A DNA stretch of 64,000 nt from UBA6522 sp965221035 (lineage in GTDB: Bacteria; Pseudomonadota; Gammaproteobacteria; Steroidobacterales; Rariloculaceae): the NCBI GenBank assembly GCA_965221035.1, contig OZ244860.1, positions 2,852,001 through 2,916,000 of the forward strand, in the 5' to 3' direction. The position numbers were made by a program, and so were the translations under genes. Below, piece by piece: positions 43,856-54,617 of this stretch; position 1 is the stretch's first letter, and each line of letters begins with the position of its first letter. The notes under the pieces are model-generated. The model was not told where the DNA came from, searched no databases, and worked only from the letters and a program-made list of their open reading frames with translations.

Positions 43856-44644
43856 ATGATCGCCTTTGGCTGGTACGGTGGAAAATTCAGTCACTTGGAT
43901 TTCATCCTTCCAAATTTACCTGAGAATTGCGGTCACTTTTGTGATGTTTTTGGCGGGTCCGCTGCGGTACTAATCAATCGAGTGCCTGCACCGGTTGAGA
44001 CCTACAATGACCTCGATACAGAACTGGTCAATTTCTTTCGTGTCTTGCGTGATAATCCGGATGAACTCATACGCCTTGTTTCGTTGACCCCGTTCTCCCG
44101 CGAGGAATTAGCCATTGCCTGCAGTCGAGCGAATGGTCTGTCCCGTCTTGAAAGAGCCCGCAGGTTCTATGTCAGGGCGCGCCAGACCAGGACGGGCCTC
44201 GCCCAGACTAGTAGCGAAGGGCGTTGGGCGCACTGTGTTCTGACATCGCGCGCCGGAATGTCGGGGGCCGTTTCAAGGTGGCTCGGCGCGGTGGAACATC
44301 TTCCGGAAATTGCTCAGCGGCTGCAGCGAGTACAAGTGGAGAACGCGCCTGCGATAGAGGTCATTCGGCGCTACGACACCGACGATACATTGTTTTACGC
44401 AGATCCACCCTATGTGCACCGGACTCGGGGTGACGCCAAGGCCTACGCATTCGAAATGGTCGATGGGGACCACGAGGAACTTGCCGAAGTTCTTGCCAGA
44501 GTTCGTGGGCGCGTTGTCCTGTCCGGGTACAGAAACTCGCTCTATGATCAGTTGTACGCTGATTGGAGGCGAGTGGATGCTCCGGAGAAAACGTGTCATT
44601 CTGTACGCTCCAAGCGGCAGGAATCCTTGTGGATCAATCGATGA
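43856..44644 (+). CDS. D12-class DNA adenine N6-methyltransferase
   Basis: 262 residues from ATG 43856; the frame is open to 43670 but the extra N-terminus is not family-like. Motifs of the Dam/D12 class: FGWYGGKFSHLDFILPNLP with FCDVFGGSAAVLINR (SAM-binding motif I), YNDLDTELVNFFRVLRDNP, and the catalytic DPPY in LFYADPPYVHRTRGD. It should protect host DNA from the endonuclease encoded 18 bases downstream. GC content is lower than in the core genes around it, which suggests acquisition. Confidence 0.85.
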   Translation: MIAFGWYGGKFSHLDFILPNLPENCGHFCDVFGGSAAVLINRVPAPVETYNDLDTELVNFFRVLRDNPDELIRLVSLTPFSREELAIACSRANGLSRLERARRFYVRARQTRTGLAQTSSEGRWAHCVLTSRAGMSGAVSRWLGAVEHLPEIAQRLQRVQVENAPAIEVIRRYDTDDTLFYADPPYVHRTRGDAKAYAFEMVDGDHEELAEVLARVRGRVVLSGYRNSLYDQLYADWRRVDAPEKTCHSVRSKRQESLWINR

Positions 44645-44662
44645 TGCCGTCGTTTTGCCGAC

Positions 44663-45745
44663 ATGAGCGTTGATAATTTGGCGGAGTGGCTGCAGGCCGT
44701 GTGGAGCGAGGTGCTCGAAGGCGACTACGGGGAGCCAGATCCAGCGGTCGATCGCTTTGTCGATCATCGAGTGACTTCGATACGCTACGCGGTGATCACT
44801 CAGATGCTCGCAAAGATTGTCAACCCCAAACGCGATGTCGTTCGCCTCACTAGCGAACTCACTCCTGAAGACACGGCGCCCCGAACGATTGCCAGCGGTG
44901 TAGTCGCACCGTTCAGCCGAGAAAATGACAATGTGCTGGGCAGCAGTCCAGATCCATATGTTAACAACCCCCTTCGACGGGAGTCCTTGCGATCCGATGA
45001 CAGCACAATTAGAAGTAGCGATAGGCAGGAATGGCGTTCGCTGGGGAAATTCCTTGAGGAATTTTCCGACGCCGATCAGCAAACCCTCAGACATCATTTT
45101 CTGCGTGTGCTGAGAAGCATCGCGCGGCGTAGGGATCGACAGAAAATTGCCTATCCAATTCCCGAGCGCGTGAGCAGCGTGGAAATCGCTCGAGCTATGC
45201 ACGAGTTTCTGTCCGCACCGAGTGGAGGATTGCGTCCGCTGATAGTCACCGCCGCGTTAATGCGAACTGTCGGATCGGCCTTCTCGTTGTTCAGCCGCGT
45301 TGAATCGCAGGGGCTTAATGAAGCTGATTCTGCTCGGAATAGGCCAGGGGATGTTATGTGCTTTGCGCGAACCAACAACGGTGGTGATGAGAAAATCAGA
45401 TTGGTGCTGGAGGTCAAGGACATGGCGATAACGCTTCAGCATGTCGATCACGCTATCGAAAAGATCAGATCGAGTGGAGCGAACGTCAGTGAGTTGCTTT
45501 TCGCAGCGCCGGGAATCTCCGAGGTAGATGAGTCCGCTATTCACGAACGCTTTGACGCGGTTTGGCGCACGGGAGTGGATATCAACAGGATTGACATTCT
45601 GACTCTGGTTAGGGCGATAGCCGCCGTATTTGCAAACGCGGAACGTGTTCGTTTTCTCGCGGAGATTGGTAACGAACTTGATGAGCGCGCCGAGCACGCG
45701 CACCGAGACGCATGGCGCCGCGTTCTCCAAGGTTTCTCTGGTTGA
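44663..45745 (+). CDS. Putative type II restriction endonuclease, SacI-like
   Basis: 360 residues. No classic catalytic signature is certain, but the layout (a conserved PDPYVNNPLR segment near residue 95, a central EWRSLGKFLEEFS block, and a C-terminal RLVLEVKDMAITLQHVDHAIEKI) resembles the SacI family of restriction enzymes; EVKD could be part of a PD-(D/E)XK site. Its position right after an adenine methylase gene, in the same direction, is strong contextual support for an R-M pair. The recognition site cannot be told from sequence. Confidence 0.7.
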   Translation: MSVDNLAEWLQAVWSEVLEGDYGEPDPAVDRFVDHRVTSIRYAVITQMLAKIVNPKRDVVRLTSELTPEDTAPRTIASGVVAPFSRENDNVLGSSPDPYVNNPLRRESLRSDDSTIRSSDRQEWRSLGKFLEEFSDADQQTLRHHFLRVLRSIARRRDRQKIAYPIPERVSSVEIARAMHEFLSAPSGGLRPLIVTAALMRTVGSAFSLFSRVESQGLNEADSARNRPGDVMCFARTNNGGDEKIRLVLEVKDMAITLQHVDHAIEKIRSSGANVSELLFAAPGISEVDESAIHERFDAVWRTGVDINRIDILTLVRAIAAVFANAERVRFLAEIGNELDERAEHAHRDAWRRVLQGFSG

Positions 45746-45844
45746 TGACCGCTCATGTCTTCAGAGTCGATGCAAGGTGTGGTGCGCGCCACCCATCTCG
45801 GTCGGTCATTTGAGAGGCGGGTACCCACGGGCCGACATTGCGGC

Positions 45845-46240
45845 CTAGTCCCACTCCTTCTCGACGCCGGACGCGTTGGTCAGGAACCCCAGCAGGCAGC
45901 CGTTGGAGCCGTCGCGGAGTTGATGACACCGTACCGAGACCGTGTCGCCGACCTTGACCTCGTCCGGCTCCACACCGCTGCGCACCAAACCCGTGGCGCT
46001 GGCCGATTCCAGTGCCCAGATGGCGGACTGGCCGTCCTCGCTGGCCACTTCCAGGTAAATCCACGTATGCGGATTGATCCAGTGCAGCTGGGTGACCGTC
46101 CCTGTCAGGTGCGTGTACTGCGTCATCTGGTAGTTGCCGTGGGAATGGTGCGCCGTGGCGGGTGCCATCAGGCAGACTGCCACGGCAGCGATCGCCAACG
46201 GGCACCACCGGTGCGCTGGTCCGGATGGTTTCCTGTGCAT
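45845..46240 (-). CDS. DUF6152-type exported protein
   Basis: 131 residues from ATG 46240 (GGGAG upstream). Signal peptide MHRKPSGPAHRWCPLAIAAVAVCLMAPATAHH. The mature part starts HHSHGNYQMTQYTHLTGTVTQLHWINPHTWIYLEV, typical of the DUF6152 family of small periplasmic beta proteins whose N-terminal His cluster may bind metal. Then ALESASATGLVRSGV and VKVGDTVSVRCHQLRDGS. Function is unknown; members often neighbour quinoprotein and cytochrome genes. It lies 60 bases after the next upstream gene. Confidence 0.75.
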   Translation of the reverse strand: MHRKPSGPAHRWCPLAIAAVAVCLMAPATAHHSHGNYQMTQYTHLTGTVTQLHWINPHTWIYLEVASEDGQSAIWALESASATGLVRSGVEPDEVKVGDTVSVRCHQLRDGSNGCLLGFLTNASGVEKEWD

Positions 46241-46300
46241 ATCGATCTCCCGATGATCCATTGAACGCTCGATGTCCTGGTCGTCCTTTGACGGCACTGG

Positions 46301-46945
46301 CTATCGTCCGGCTTCCTGGTCCGAATCGATGTGCGCCCCCCGAACCTTGATGGCCTCGGCGAAATTCGGATAACGGATCCGGTCGCCATTCTCGTCGATG
46401 AACTCCAGGCTCTGCTGGAACTGGCCCGGAGGCGGCACGCCGGGCAAGATCGTGGCTTCGACGATATACAGGTGGCTGTCGTGCAGGTAGATGGCCGCAT
46501 AGGTACGAGTTTCGTCCTGGTTCACCATGTGCAGCTGGTGTCCCTCCACCCGATCGATGTAGTGGTAGGCGTCGTAAACGACTTCACCGCCACGGCTGCG
46601 CAGGTTGGTGGCGGCATAGGCGACCGACGCCCGGACATCCACTTCCCAGTAGAGCAGATAGTCTGCCTCGTTTCTGGCGCGCTCCGTGTGAATTCTCAGG
46701 GAATCGGTATAGTCCACCACGGTGACCGAGAATCGATTGCCGGACTCGTCCCCATAGCTGTAGACCCGCGCCGGAAATGTCGCGCCGTATTCGGAATCGA
46801 AACTGATTTCCCGGATTTCGAATTCGCCCGGTGTGTGGAGGCGGAATCGATCTTGCGTACTGGTGAACTGGAACCAGTTTTGTGCGCCGGCAGGGCAGGC
46901 GGCAAGCCCCAGCAAGATCGCAAGCGGCCAGATCGATTTGTTCAT
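46301..46945 (-). CDS. Exported protein of unknown function
   Basis: 214 residues from ATG 46945 (GGAGGGA upstream). Signal peptide MNKSIWPLAILLGLAACPAGAQ. The mature chain is mostly predicted beta: WFQFTSTQDRFRLHTPGEFEIRE, ARVYSYGDESGNRFSVTVVDY, YHYIDRVEGHQLHMVNQDETRTYAAIYLHDSHLYIVEATILPG. It likely forms an operon with the DUF6152 gene downstream. No family recognised. Confidence 0.7.
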   Translation of the reverse strand: MNKSIWPLAILLGLAACPAGAQNWFQFTSTQDRFRLHTPGEFEIREISFDSEYGATFPARVYSYGDESGNRFSVTVVDYTDSLRIHTERARNEADYLLYWEVDVRASVAYAATNLRSRGGEVVYDAYHYIDRVEGHQLHMVNQDETRTYAAIYLHDSHLYIVEATILPGVPPPGQFQQSLEFIDENGDRIRYPNFAEAIKVRGAHIDSDQEAGR

Positions 46946-47084
46946 TCTTGTGCGCTCCCTCCAGAGTCCCATCCTCGAATTCTGCCAGAAAGTTCGGGAG
47001 ATTGTGCAAAAGCTGCCGCGTCGTCAACGAGACCGGGCCAGTCGTTGCGGTATTATTTTCAACCGGCCCGCGACGCAAATCCGT

Positions 47085-48191
47085 GTGACTCTGGAATTCA
47101 CTTCTCCACCGACGAGAATCTGCATTCTCCGTCTGTCCGCCATCGGCGATACATGCCATACCGTGCCGGTGGTGCGGGCCATCCAGCGCGCCTGGCCGGA
47201 GACGGGGATCACGTGGATCGTGGGACGCGTCGAACACGAACTGCTGGCGGGTCTGGAGGGGGTCGAGTTCGTCATCCTGGACAAGCGCCGCGGCCTCGCA
47301 GGCTACCGGGATGTGCGCAGGCGACTTCGTCGACGGCGGTTCGATGTCCTTCTTCACATGCACGCCTCCATGCGCGCCAACATGGTGAGCCTGCTGGTCT
47401 CGGCGGAAGAGAGGGTCGGCATGGACCGGGCGCGTGCCCGCGATGGGCAATGGATGTTCTGCACGCGGCAGATTCGAACGGTGCCGCGCCAGCATGTCAT
47501 GGACGGCTTGTTCGAATTTGCACGAGTGCTCGGCATCGAGCCGGGCAAACCCAGCTGGGAAATTCCTCTGCCTGAAGAAGCGGTGGAGTTTGCCGCGCGT
47601 CAAATCGGAGAGTCAGGACCGGTGCTGCTCATCAGCCCTGTCACCGGGCAGCGCTTGCGCAACTATCGGAACTGGAGCGCCGAACGATATGCCGCGGTGG
47701 CGGACTACGCGTCACAGCGGTACGGTGCGAAGGTCCTGCTTTCCGGGGGAGGCACGCGGCTCGAGAGGGAATACGGCCGTGAGATCGTACGTCGCGCGAG
47801 CTGCGGCATAGGCAATCTCATCGGCGGCACCACGCTCAAGCAACTGCTCGCGTTGCTGCGGAGGGCCACCGTGCTGTTGTGCCCGGACTCGGGACCGGCA
47901 CACATGGCCACCGCTGTCGGAACCCCCGTGGTGGGGTTGTACGCCACTTCCAATCCCCATCGCACGGGTCCGTACCTGTCGCTGCACCTGGTTGCCGACC
48001 GTTATCCACAGGCCGTCCAACAGTCGTTCGGCAAGGGTGTCGACGAGATTCGTTGGGGGCGCCGGGTGCGGGACCCGGACGCCATGGGGCTGATCGGCGT
48101 GGCTGAGGTAACCCGAAAGCTAGATGTCGCGTTCAGCGAACAAGGGTGCGTTACCGGCGCTGCGCGGTCGGCGAACGGAATCAGCGCATGA
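47085..48191 (+). CDS. Glycosyltransferase family 9, heptosyltransferase I-like
   Basis: 368 residues from a GTG at 47085; the frame is open upstream. ICILRLSAIGDTCHTVPVVRAIQRAWP is the canonical N-terminus of LPS heptosyltransferases, and the nucleotide-sugar-binding end shows IGGTTLKQLLALLRRATVLLCPDSGPAHMATAVGTPVVGLYATSNPHRTGPY. It probably adds heptose to the LPS core on the cytoplasmic side. It converges with and overlaps the next gene by 11 bases. Confidence 0.9.
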   Translation: MTLEFTSPPTRICILRLSAIGDTCHTVPVVRAIQRAWPETGITWIVGRVEHELLAGLEGVEFVILDKRRGLAGYRDVRRRLRRRRFDVLLHMHASMRANMVSLLVSAEERVGMDRARARDGQWMFCTRQIRTVPRQHVMDGLFEFARVLGIEPGKPSWEIPLPEEAVEFAARQIGESGPVLLISPVTGQRLRNYRNWSAERYAAVADYASQRYGAKVLLSGGGTRLEREYGREIVRRASCGIGNLIGGTTLKQLLALLRRATVLLCPDSGPAHMATAVGTPVVGLYATSNPHRTGPYLSLHLVADRYPQAVQQSFGKGVDEIRWGRRVRDPDAMGLIGVAEVTRKLDVAFSEQGCVTGAARSANGISA

Positions 48192-51100
48192 TCGTGGAGT
48201 CCGCGGGTTCGCCGCTGGGCAACAGGAACGCCAGATGGCCCTCCGCGCGTTCCCCCGAAACGTTGGCCAGCCTGATCTCCGTGGAAATGCCGCCGCCGTT
48301 GGGGACATAGGGGAAGACACCGCCCCGCGAAAGTGCCGGCAGCTCCGACTCGACCCTCTCGCCGCGAATGTTGGTCACGTGCTGACTTGCGGTAACGGAA
48401 ACCGGCACGGTGGCGCGCAATTCCAGCACCCCCCTGGCGCCTTCGCCGAATGCCATGCGGGCGCTGACGGTCCGCTGTTGACCGGCCGCGATTTCGAGAC
48501 CAGGGCCCGGCTGGCCGTCCAGAAGCAATTCGGTGATTGCCGGTTCCGCGTTGTCGTTGACCATCACGATCCGCGTATCGATGTTCCCGTGGCGCAGCAG
48601 GGTTGGATTCAGGTCGATACCGTAATGCACATTGCTCGCCTTGATCCCCCGGGCAATCGCTTCGTTGATGAAGGCTTCATCCGTTCCCTGACGAACGAGC
48701 ACGGCGGCATGCGGGACCCCGCCGAGACGCGGCTCGATACCGGCATACCCCTCGGTCGTTGCCGGCCCGGAGCCATCGCTCGTCATCATGCGGCTCGCGC
48801 CCGGTGGAATCCGGTAGTAAATCACGTCCGAGGACGTGCCGAGCGGCGCTCGCGCGCCTGAACGGTCAAACAACCTGATCACGCCTTCCATGGGTGAGTC
48901 CGTCGGATTGATCAGCACGATCCTGGACTCGCGTCCGCCGCCGGAGACGAAAAGTGGGAGGGTGGCCAGGTCGGCCGGTTCAGCCGTCAGGCTCATGGGC
49001 GCCGGCGTCAGGATGACATCATCGCGCTCGTTTTCGCGCCACCGCAGCGCAGTGATTGCCAAGGGGATGTCGGATTCGATGCCCAGCGTGGCGTCGCCGT
49101 CTGATTCAGGCCGAGGAGCCAGCGTCTCGCTGAGCAGCGTGCCCCCCGGCACGGAATGGTGCCACCGACGCACCATGGCTCCCGACCCGTCGCGAAGAAC
49201 CAGGGATACTTCGGCGGTCGTGGTTTGGCTGTTGAACAGATGAATTTCGTGACCAGTGCGGTCGCCACCCTCGACGAATACGCTCGCCACGGTCGTCGCC
49301 GGGGAGGGGGCCACGGCCGCTTCGTTGATCAACAGCCTGCTGTGGCGTTCGCTGCGGGCATCCACAGTTGGCCGCGTACGACTGTAAATCGCAACGCCAA
49401 GCGGAGGTTGGCCGGTAGCGGCTTCGACCTTGGCCATGGTCACGCTCGGCGGGTCCGATTGCCCGCCATGATCGGCTGCATCCAGTGTACCGAAGGACTG
49501 CAACTCGCCGGGACCCGTCCGATAGATCCAGTCCGCCCGGGGGAAATTGAATTGCACCAGCCGGGATTCGAAGGACCCGGTCGCGAACAGCCGGCCGTTC
49601 TCGTGGTCCACGGCGATTCCCCGCGTGTCGCGCACCCGGAATTGGCCGGGTACCGGTTCGGCGCCGCCCCAGGTTGACGGTGCCGGGGATTCCGCGCTGG
49701 GCGCGCCCAGTGTGGAAATGGCAGCGGCACCATTCACAAGGCGGCTCGGATCGACGTCGAATACCAGGATCCGGTCTGCCGGAATGTTGTAGGTGCCGCC
49801 GCCGTCCGAAACGTAAAGAAGTTGGCGTGCGGGATCGTGGGCAATGCCATTGGGCGTAATGAAGCGGTCGCCCGTTATCGACGGAGGGCCTCCCTGAGTG
49901 GACGCGAAGAGGCTTGGTCCGGTGGGCGCCTGTGCGTCGAAGTTGTCCAGGCCGAGCACCGCGACGGCATGGGCGCCGTCGCGAATCCGGTCCTCGTGGA
50001 CGTCGAAGGCCAGAACCCGCTTGTTGCCGGCATCGATGACGAAGAGCCGCGCGTGTACGGGATCGTATGCCAGGTGCCCCGGATTATGGATTCCTGCGGC
50101 TCCCGACCCCGGTGCGGTGCTGTCGAAATCCGGTTGGCCAAGCACGCCTACGGCCTCGGCGCCACTGCGCAACACGTCACGGCGGATATCGTGGACCAGC
50201 ACGCGGTTGTTCTCGCCGTCGGAGACGAACAGTCGCTGCCCGTCCTCGTCCACGGCGAAGCCCATGGGCAGGAAGTCCGATGCGATGCCCCTGCCCATGC
50301 GCACGCCGAAGTTGATGCCTGCCGCCCCAGCGGTGCGGGCCACGCTCAGGAAGTCGGATTGCCCGATGACAATCGATGCGTCCATTCCGCTCAGCAGAGT
50401 CCCGGGCGCGGCCTCGTAGACCAGTATCCGGTTGTGGTACCCGTCGCCGACAAACAGTCGCTTGGTGCTGGCGTCATAGGCGGAGCCGATGGGAGTTGTC
50501 ATGTTGGCCGCGGACGGCTCGCCCATGAGGCTGGTGTTCAAGTCCGGCTGGCCGAGAACCCATCTCGCGTCCCGATCGGCGACCCGGTTCAGTTCGTCCA
50601 GTTGCCAGACCAATACGCGGTGGTTGTATTGATCGGGAACGAACAGCCGGTGGTCCACCGGGTCCAGGGTTACGGCACGGGCTGCGGCCAGCGACCGGCC
50701 ATCCAGGTGCCCCTGGGCCATGCGGTTGAAGAAGTCGGGTTCTCCATCCGCTGTCTCATGGCCGATGACGTCGACCGCCGCCATGCCGGTTTCCAGGTTG
50801 TCCGGCGCGATATCCCAGACGGTGATCCTGTTGCCTGCCGGATAGCCTTCGGAGACATAGAGCTTCTCCTTTTCCGGGTCGATGGTGATTCGCGGCATCG
50901 CCACGCGGGTGTCGGAGACGGCGGGATGGACGGAGACGGGATCGGGTTGACCGATCACCGCCATGGCGGTGGCGGGTCCGCCCAGCCGGTCGGGATGGGC
51001 ATCGTAGACCATGATGCGATGTTGAAGGTCTTCGGCGATGAACAATCGCTGGTGGCGCCAGTCGTATGCCAGGGAATCAGGAGCCAGTTGGTCCAGAGAA

Positions 51101-52041
51101 TCCCGTGGCTCGACGCTGTCGAAGTCGGGTTGTCCCATCACGGCGGTCGCCACCTCAAACGCGGTCGGATTGTCAGGATCGGCGTCGAATACGAGCACAC
51201 GGTTGTTGCCATTGTCGGCCACGAAGAGCCGTTCCAGTGCCGGGTCATAGGCGATACTGCCCGGTCGGCTGAATGCCGACGGGCCGGCCCCCGCATCGCG
51301 GCTTTCAAAGTCATCCTGGCCGATGACCTGGGCGGCGCGCGGGTCGATGGTGAGTCGATCGGGAGCCACGTCGAAGATCAGTACACGGTTGTTGGGACCG
51401 TCGGAAACAAACAATCGCTGATTCTGCTGGTCCAGCTGGGTGCCGGAAATGGCGCCCAACCGGTTTGGACCGAGTCCGCGACGTGTGGAACCGAAGTCCG
51501 GTTGCCCTATGACGAGCTCCGCGGAAGGAAATCCTGCCAGGTGATCGGGGTCGCCGTGGGATACGAGTATGCGGTTGGCAAACATGTCCACCGTGAAGAA
51601 GCGCCCCGTCGAGCTGTCGACAATGGCCCCCGCGCCGGGGAATTGCGCTTGCCGCGCATCGGTCGGGGGCACCGAGCGGCGTCCGAACAGGCTCTCTCGG
51701 CTGGTGATGAAACGGGCCTGTCGGTCCACAGGCAGACCCTGGGGATTCAGTTGGAAGGCGCGGAAGCCGCCGTTGCCGTAGGCCGGGATGAAGAGCAGTT
51801 CATTGGCGCTGTCCAGCGCCACCGCTCCGGGTCACCAGACGCTGCCGGTATCGGGTCCGAGGTTGGTGATGCCGCCGATAAAGGTCGGGTTGCCCCACAG
51901 ATCCTCCGACGCCAGCACGTCCGCGGCGGGCTGACCGGTGGCGGGCATGCAATCGCAATCCGTCTCCGAATCCGTCTGAGTCCAGCCGATGGCCGATAGC
52001 GAAGCCGACAGCGTGAAGCCGGCGATCCTGCTCATTCCCAT
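48181..52041 (-). pseudogene. Giant exported NHL-repeat protein with an in-frame TGA
   Basis: 1,286 codons from ATG 52041 (GGAGAGG upstream) if the TGA at 51834-51832 is ignored; the same frame is open on both sides of it. A signal peptide (MSRIAGFTLSASLSAIGW) is followed by about 60 residues, the stop (after GPDTGSVW), then PGAVALDSANELLFIPAYG. Residues to about 800 form some ten NHL-type beta-propeller blades, each with AVIGQPDF-like and RLFVSDGxNNRVLVFD motifs. The C-terminus has repeated beta-sandwich segments (for example IRLANVSGERAEGHLAFLL). It is either a recent pseudogene, a read-through gene, or a sequence error. Role unknown. Confidence 0.75.
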
Positions 52042-52133
52042 TGTTGACCTCTCCGGTAGCAGATTCTCCCGATTCAACTGTCTTGGTGTGCCGTGGCGAT
52101 CAACTATCGAGGGCGCAGCGTGTCAACACGGCC

Positions 52134-53954
52134 CTACTCGTGCTCCGCCTCCGCCGCCGGGAGCTCCGACCCCGCCGGACGGACTTCGTCCATGGTTCCG
52201 TCGAGCGAGAACAGCCAGAGGCTGTCTCCCCGTGGGGCGCCGGCGAAGAGGTTGCCGGCGGAATAGGCGATGATGTGCTGCTCGCCGTCATGCTCGAAGC
52301 TGCTCACCGGTGCGTTAAGCCCGGCGCCGGTCTGAAACTCCCAAAGGACGGTACCGTCGCTGGAATCCAACGCCATGATCCGCCCGTCGCTTTGCCCCGT
52401 GAACAACAGCCCCCCGGCCGTTGCCAGCACGCCGCTGTAGCAGAATTGCTCCCAGCGCTGCCGCCAGACGATGGTGTTCGTGTGCATGTCCATGGCCGCG
52501 AGAATGCCGTGATTCGGAAACGGCACATTGCCGAAGAACCCGCCGATGTAGGAATCCCCGGGCATTTCCGGCAGGTCGTTTTCCATCTCGCCGCCCCTGA
52601 AGAACCCCGGTCGTTCGTTGGCGCAGACATAAAGGGTGCCGCTTTCGGGGTCGTAGGCGCTTGGCGGCCAATTGGCGCCGCCGAACGGGCCCGGCATGAC
52701 CACCATGCCCTCCATCCAGAACGGCGTGAAGATACGTCCCTGGTTGACCAGCGGCGGGTAGCCTTGCGGAACGATGTCCATATACTGGTCGATGAACGAG
52801 TCACCGACGGGATAGGGTTGGGTGGGCGAAGTGAGGTGGCGCTCGTCCTGCGGCACGGGGCGCTCCTCGATTCCGATGAGGGGTTCGCCGGTCACCCGGT
52901 CGAGAATGTAGACCCAGCCGGTCTTGCTGGCTTCGGCGATGGCCTGGCGGCTCTCGCCGTCGATCTCGATGTCGAACAGCACGACCGGGTTGGCAGCGTC
53001 GTAGTCCCAGATGTCGTGATGCACCTGCTGGAAATGCCAGCGGTATTCGCCCGTGTAGACGTCCAGCGCGAGCATCGACGTCGTGAAGAGATTGTCTCCC
53101 TCGCGCACGTATCCGGCAAAGTCGGGACCGGGATTTCCGGTGGAGAAATAGACCAGGCCCAGTTCGGGGTCCACGGCCGGCGTCTGCCACACGGAGCCGC
53201 CGCCGTACAGGTAGACCTCGCTGTACGGGTCGCCGGGCTGCGGCCAGGTTTCGCTTCCGAACTCCCCGGGGCCCGGCACGGTATAGAACGTCCATGCCAG
53301 CGAGCCGTCATCGGCGTTGTAGGCCTTGACGCGCCCTCGGATGCCGCGTTCGGCGCCGGCGAAGCCGGTGATCACGAGGCCGTCGTAATACAGCGGCGCG
53401 CTGGTCAGCGAGTAGCCGTCCTCCCAGTTTTCGGTCTGTGTATCCCACACCACCTCGCCGGTCATCCGGTCCAGTGCGACCAGGTGGGCATCCAGCTGTC
53501 CGACGAAGATACGGTCTTCGCTCAAGCCGACGCCGCGGCTGGTCCAGCCGCAGCAGATCACGTCGATGGACTGATCCAGGTTGGCCTCGTAGGTCCAGAG
53601 TGTCTCGCCGGTCTCCACACTGACGGCAAAGACGTCGTCGGCGCCCGTCACGATGTAGGCTACGCCTTCATGGACAATGGGCTGGGCTTCGCCGGAATAC
53701 TTCTGGCCGACTCCCGACCCCCCGAGACGGGCCCGCCAGACGCCCTTGAGCTGGGCGACGTTGTCACGGTTGATCTGCGAGAGCGGCGAATATCGCTGGT
53801 TGAACAGGTTGCCGCCGTTGGTCGGCCACCCGTCGGTAGGCCATGCGGCCAGTCGTTCGGGGGTCAACCCGGTCGAGCCGGAAGGCTCCTGGCTGCAGGC
53901 CGTATTCAGTCCTACGAAAAAGCACGCCAGGCCGGTGACGATACACCTGATCAT
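52134..53954 (-). CDS. PQQ-dependent dehydrogenase
   Basis: 606 residues from ATG 53954; a GTG at 53993 with a better-spaced GGGAG is an alternative, but the 53954 start gives a cleaner signal peptide (MIRCIVTGLACFFVGLNTACS). Eight-bladed quinoprotein: NGGNLFNQRYSPLSQINRDNV opens the propeller; the vicinal Cys pair is in DVICCGWTSRG; VHHDIWDYDAANPVVLFDI holds the active-site Asp region; TGEPLIGIEERPVPQ is typical of alcohol dehydrogenases. There is no C-terminal heme domain, so electrons must go to a separate cytochrome. Substrate unknown. Confidence 0.87.
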   Translation of the reverse strand: MIRCIVTGLACFFVGLNTACSQEPSGSTGLTPERLAAWPTDGWPTNGGNLFNQRYSPLSQINRDNVAQLKGVWRARLGGSGVGQKYSGEAQPIVHEGVAYIVTGADDVFAVSVETGETLWTYEANLDQSIDVICCGWTSRGVGLSEDRIFVGQLDAHLVALDRMTGEVVWDTQTENWEDGYSLTSAPLYYDGLVITGFAGAERGIRGRVKAYNADDGSLAWTFYTVPGPGEFGSETWPQPGDPYSEVYLYGGGSVWQTPAVDPELGLVYFSTGNPGPDFAGYVREGDNLFTTSMLALDVYTGEYRWHFQQVHHDIWDYDAANPVVLFDIEIDGESRQAIAEASKTGWVYILDRVTGEPLIGIEERPVPQDERHLTSPTQPYPVGDSFIDQYMDIVPQGYPPLVNQGRIFTPFWMEGMVVMPGPFGGANWPPSAYDPESGTLYVCANERPGFFRGGEMENDLPEMPGDSYIGGFFGNVPFPNHGILAAMDMHTNTIVWRQRWEQFCYSGVLATAGGLLFTGQSDGRIMALDSSDGTVLWEFQTGAGLNAPVSSFEHDGEQHIIAYSAGNLFAGAPRGDSLWLFSLDGTMDEVRPAGSELPAAEAEHE

Positions 53955-54082
53955 TCCACCCCGTGCGGGGTATTCGTCTGCTCCATTCAACACGATTCGC
54001 TCCCTGTTCCCGGTTGCACGGACATCAATCTACCGGAGCATACCGAAAACTGCGTCCTGCGTGCCCCTTGTAACGCGTCCCC

Positions 54083-54424
54083 TTAACGGACTTCCGAGAT
54101 CGCGCCATTCGTTCCGTCGCTGCGCAACCACTCCTGCGCCGCCTCGGTTTCCTCCCGCATGGCGGTGCGTGTCTGGCACCGACGTTCGGGGATAAACGAG
54201 CCGGTGGGAACGACGCGTTCACAGACCACGTCTGTACCCCTCGGCACCCGAGCCAGCGACACCTGTTCCGCGTTCTGCTTGATTTCCTCAAGCTGCTCGG
54301 AATCGGGTGCTTCGGAGGCGCTCGCCTGCGGGCCATCGGTGCTTCCGGACATTTCCGGCTGTGAGGCGCAGGCCGCCATCAGACAGCCGACCAAAATCGT
54401 GGCCAGGGCCGTAGTTCTGTTCAT
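54083..54424 (-). CDS. Small lipoprotein of unknown function
   Basis: 113 residues from ATG 54424. Lipobox LMAAC after MNRTTALATILVGC. The C-terminal block VVCERVVPTGSFIPERRCQTRTAMREETEAAQEWLR, with two Cys likely disulfide-bonded, is a pattern I have seen in many short gammaproteobacterial exported proteins. No function known. Confidence 0.7.
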   Translation of the reverse strand: MNRTTALATILVGCLMAACASQPEMSGSTDGPQASASEAPDSEQLEEIKQNAEQVSLARVPRGTDVVCERVVPTGSFIPERRCQTRTAMREETEAAQEWLRSDGTNGAISEVR

Positions 54425-54617
54425 TTCCACGAGAATCTCCAATGGCTGATTTACTAAGGAGTCTAGCGCATTCACCATTGCCCTGAAAATGATTGCGGAT
54501 TCGCGGCCTGCGCTAAGATTCGTCTACCGCGGTGCCGCGTGGATGAAAACGGGTTGATCGGCGCATGCGTGCTGGCTAGAGTGGTGCCAACGAGTTCGGG
54601 CGTCAGGGGATCCGAAG

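Noticed and set aside
49822..54086. Two long plus-strand frames (49822-51999 and 52041-54086)
   Set aside because: They lie exactly opposite the NHL-repeat and PQQ dehydrogenase genes and show no recognisable domain.
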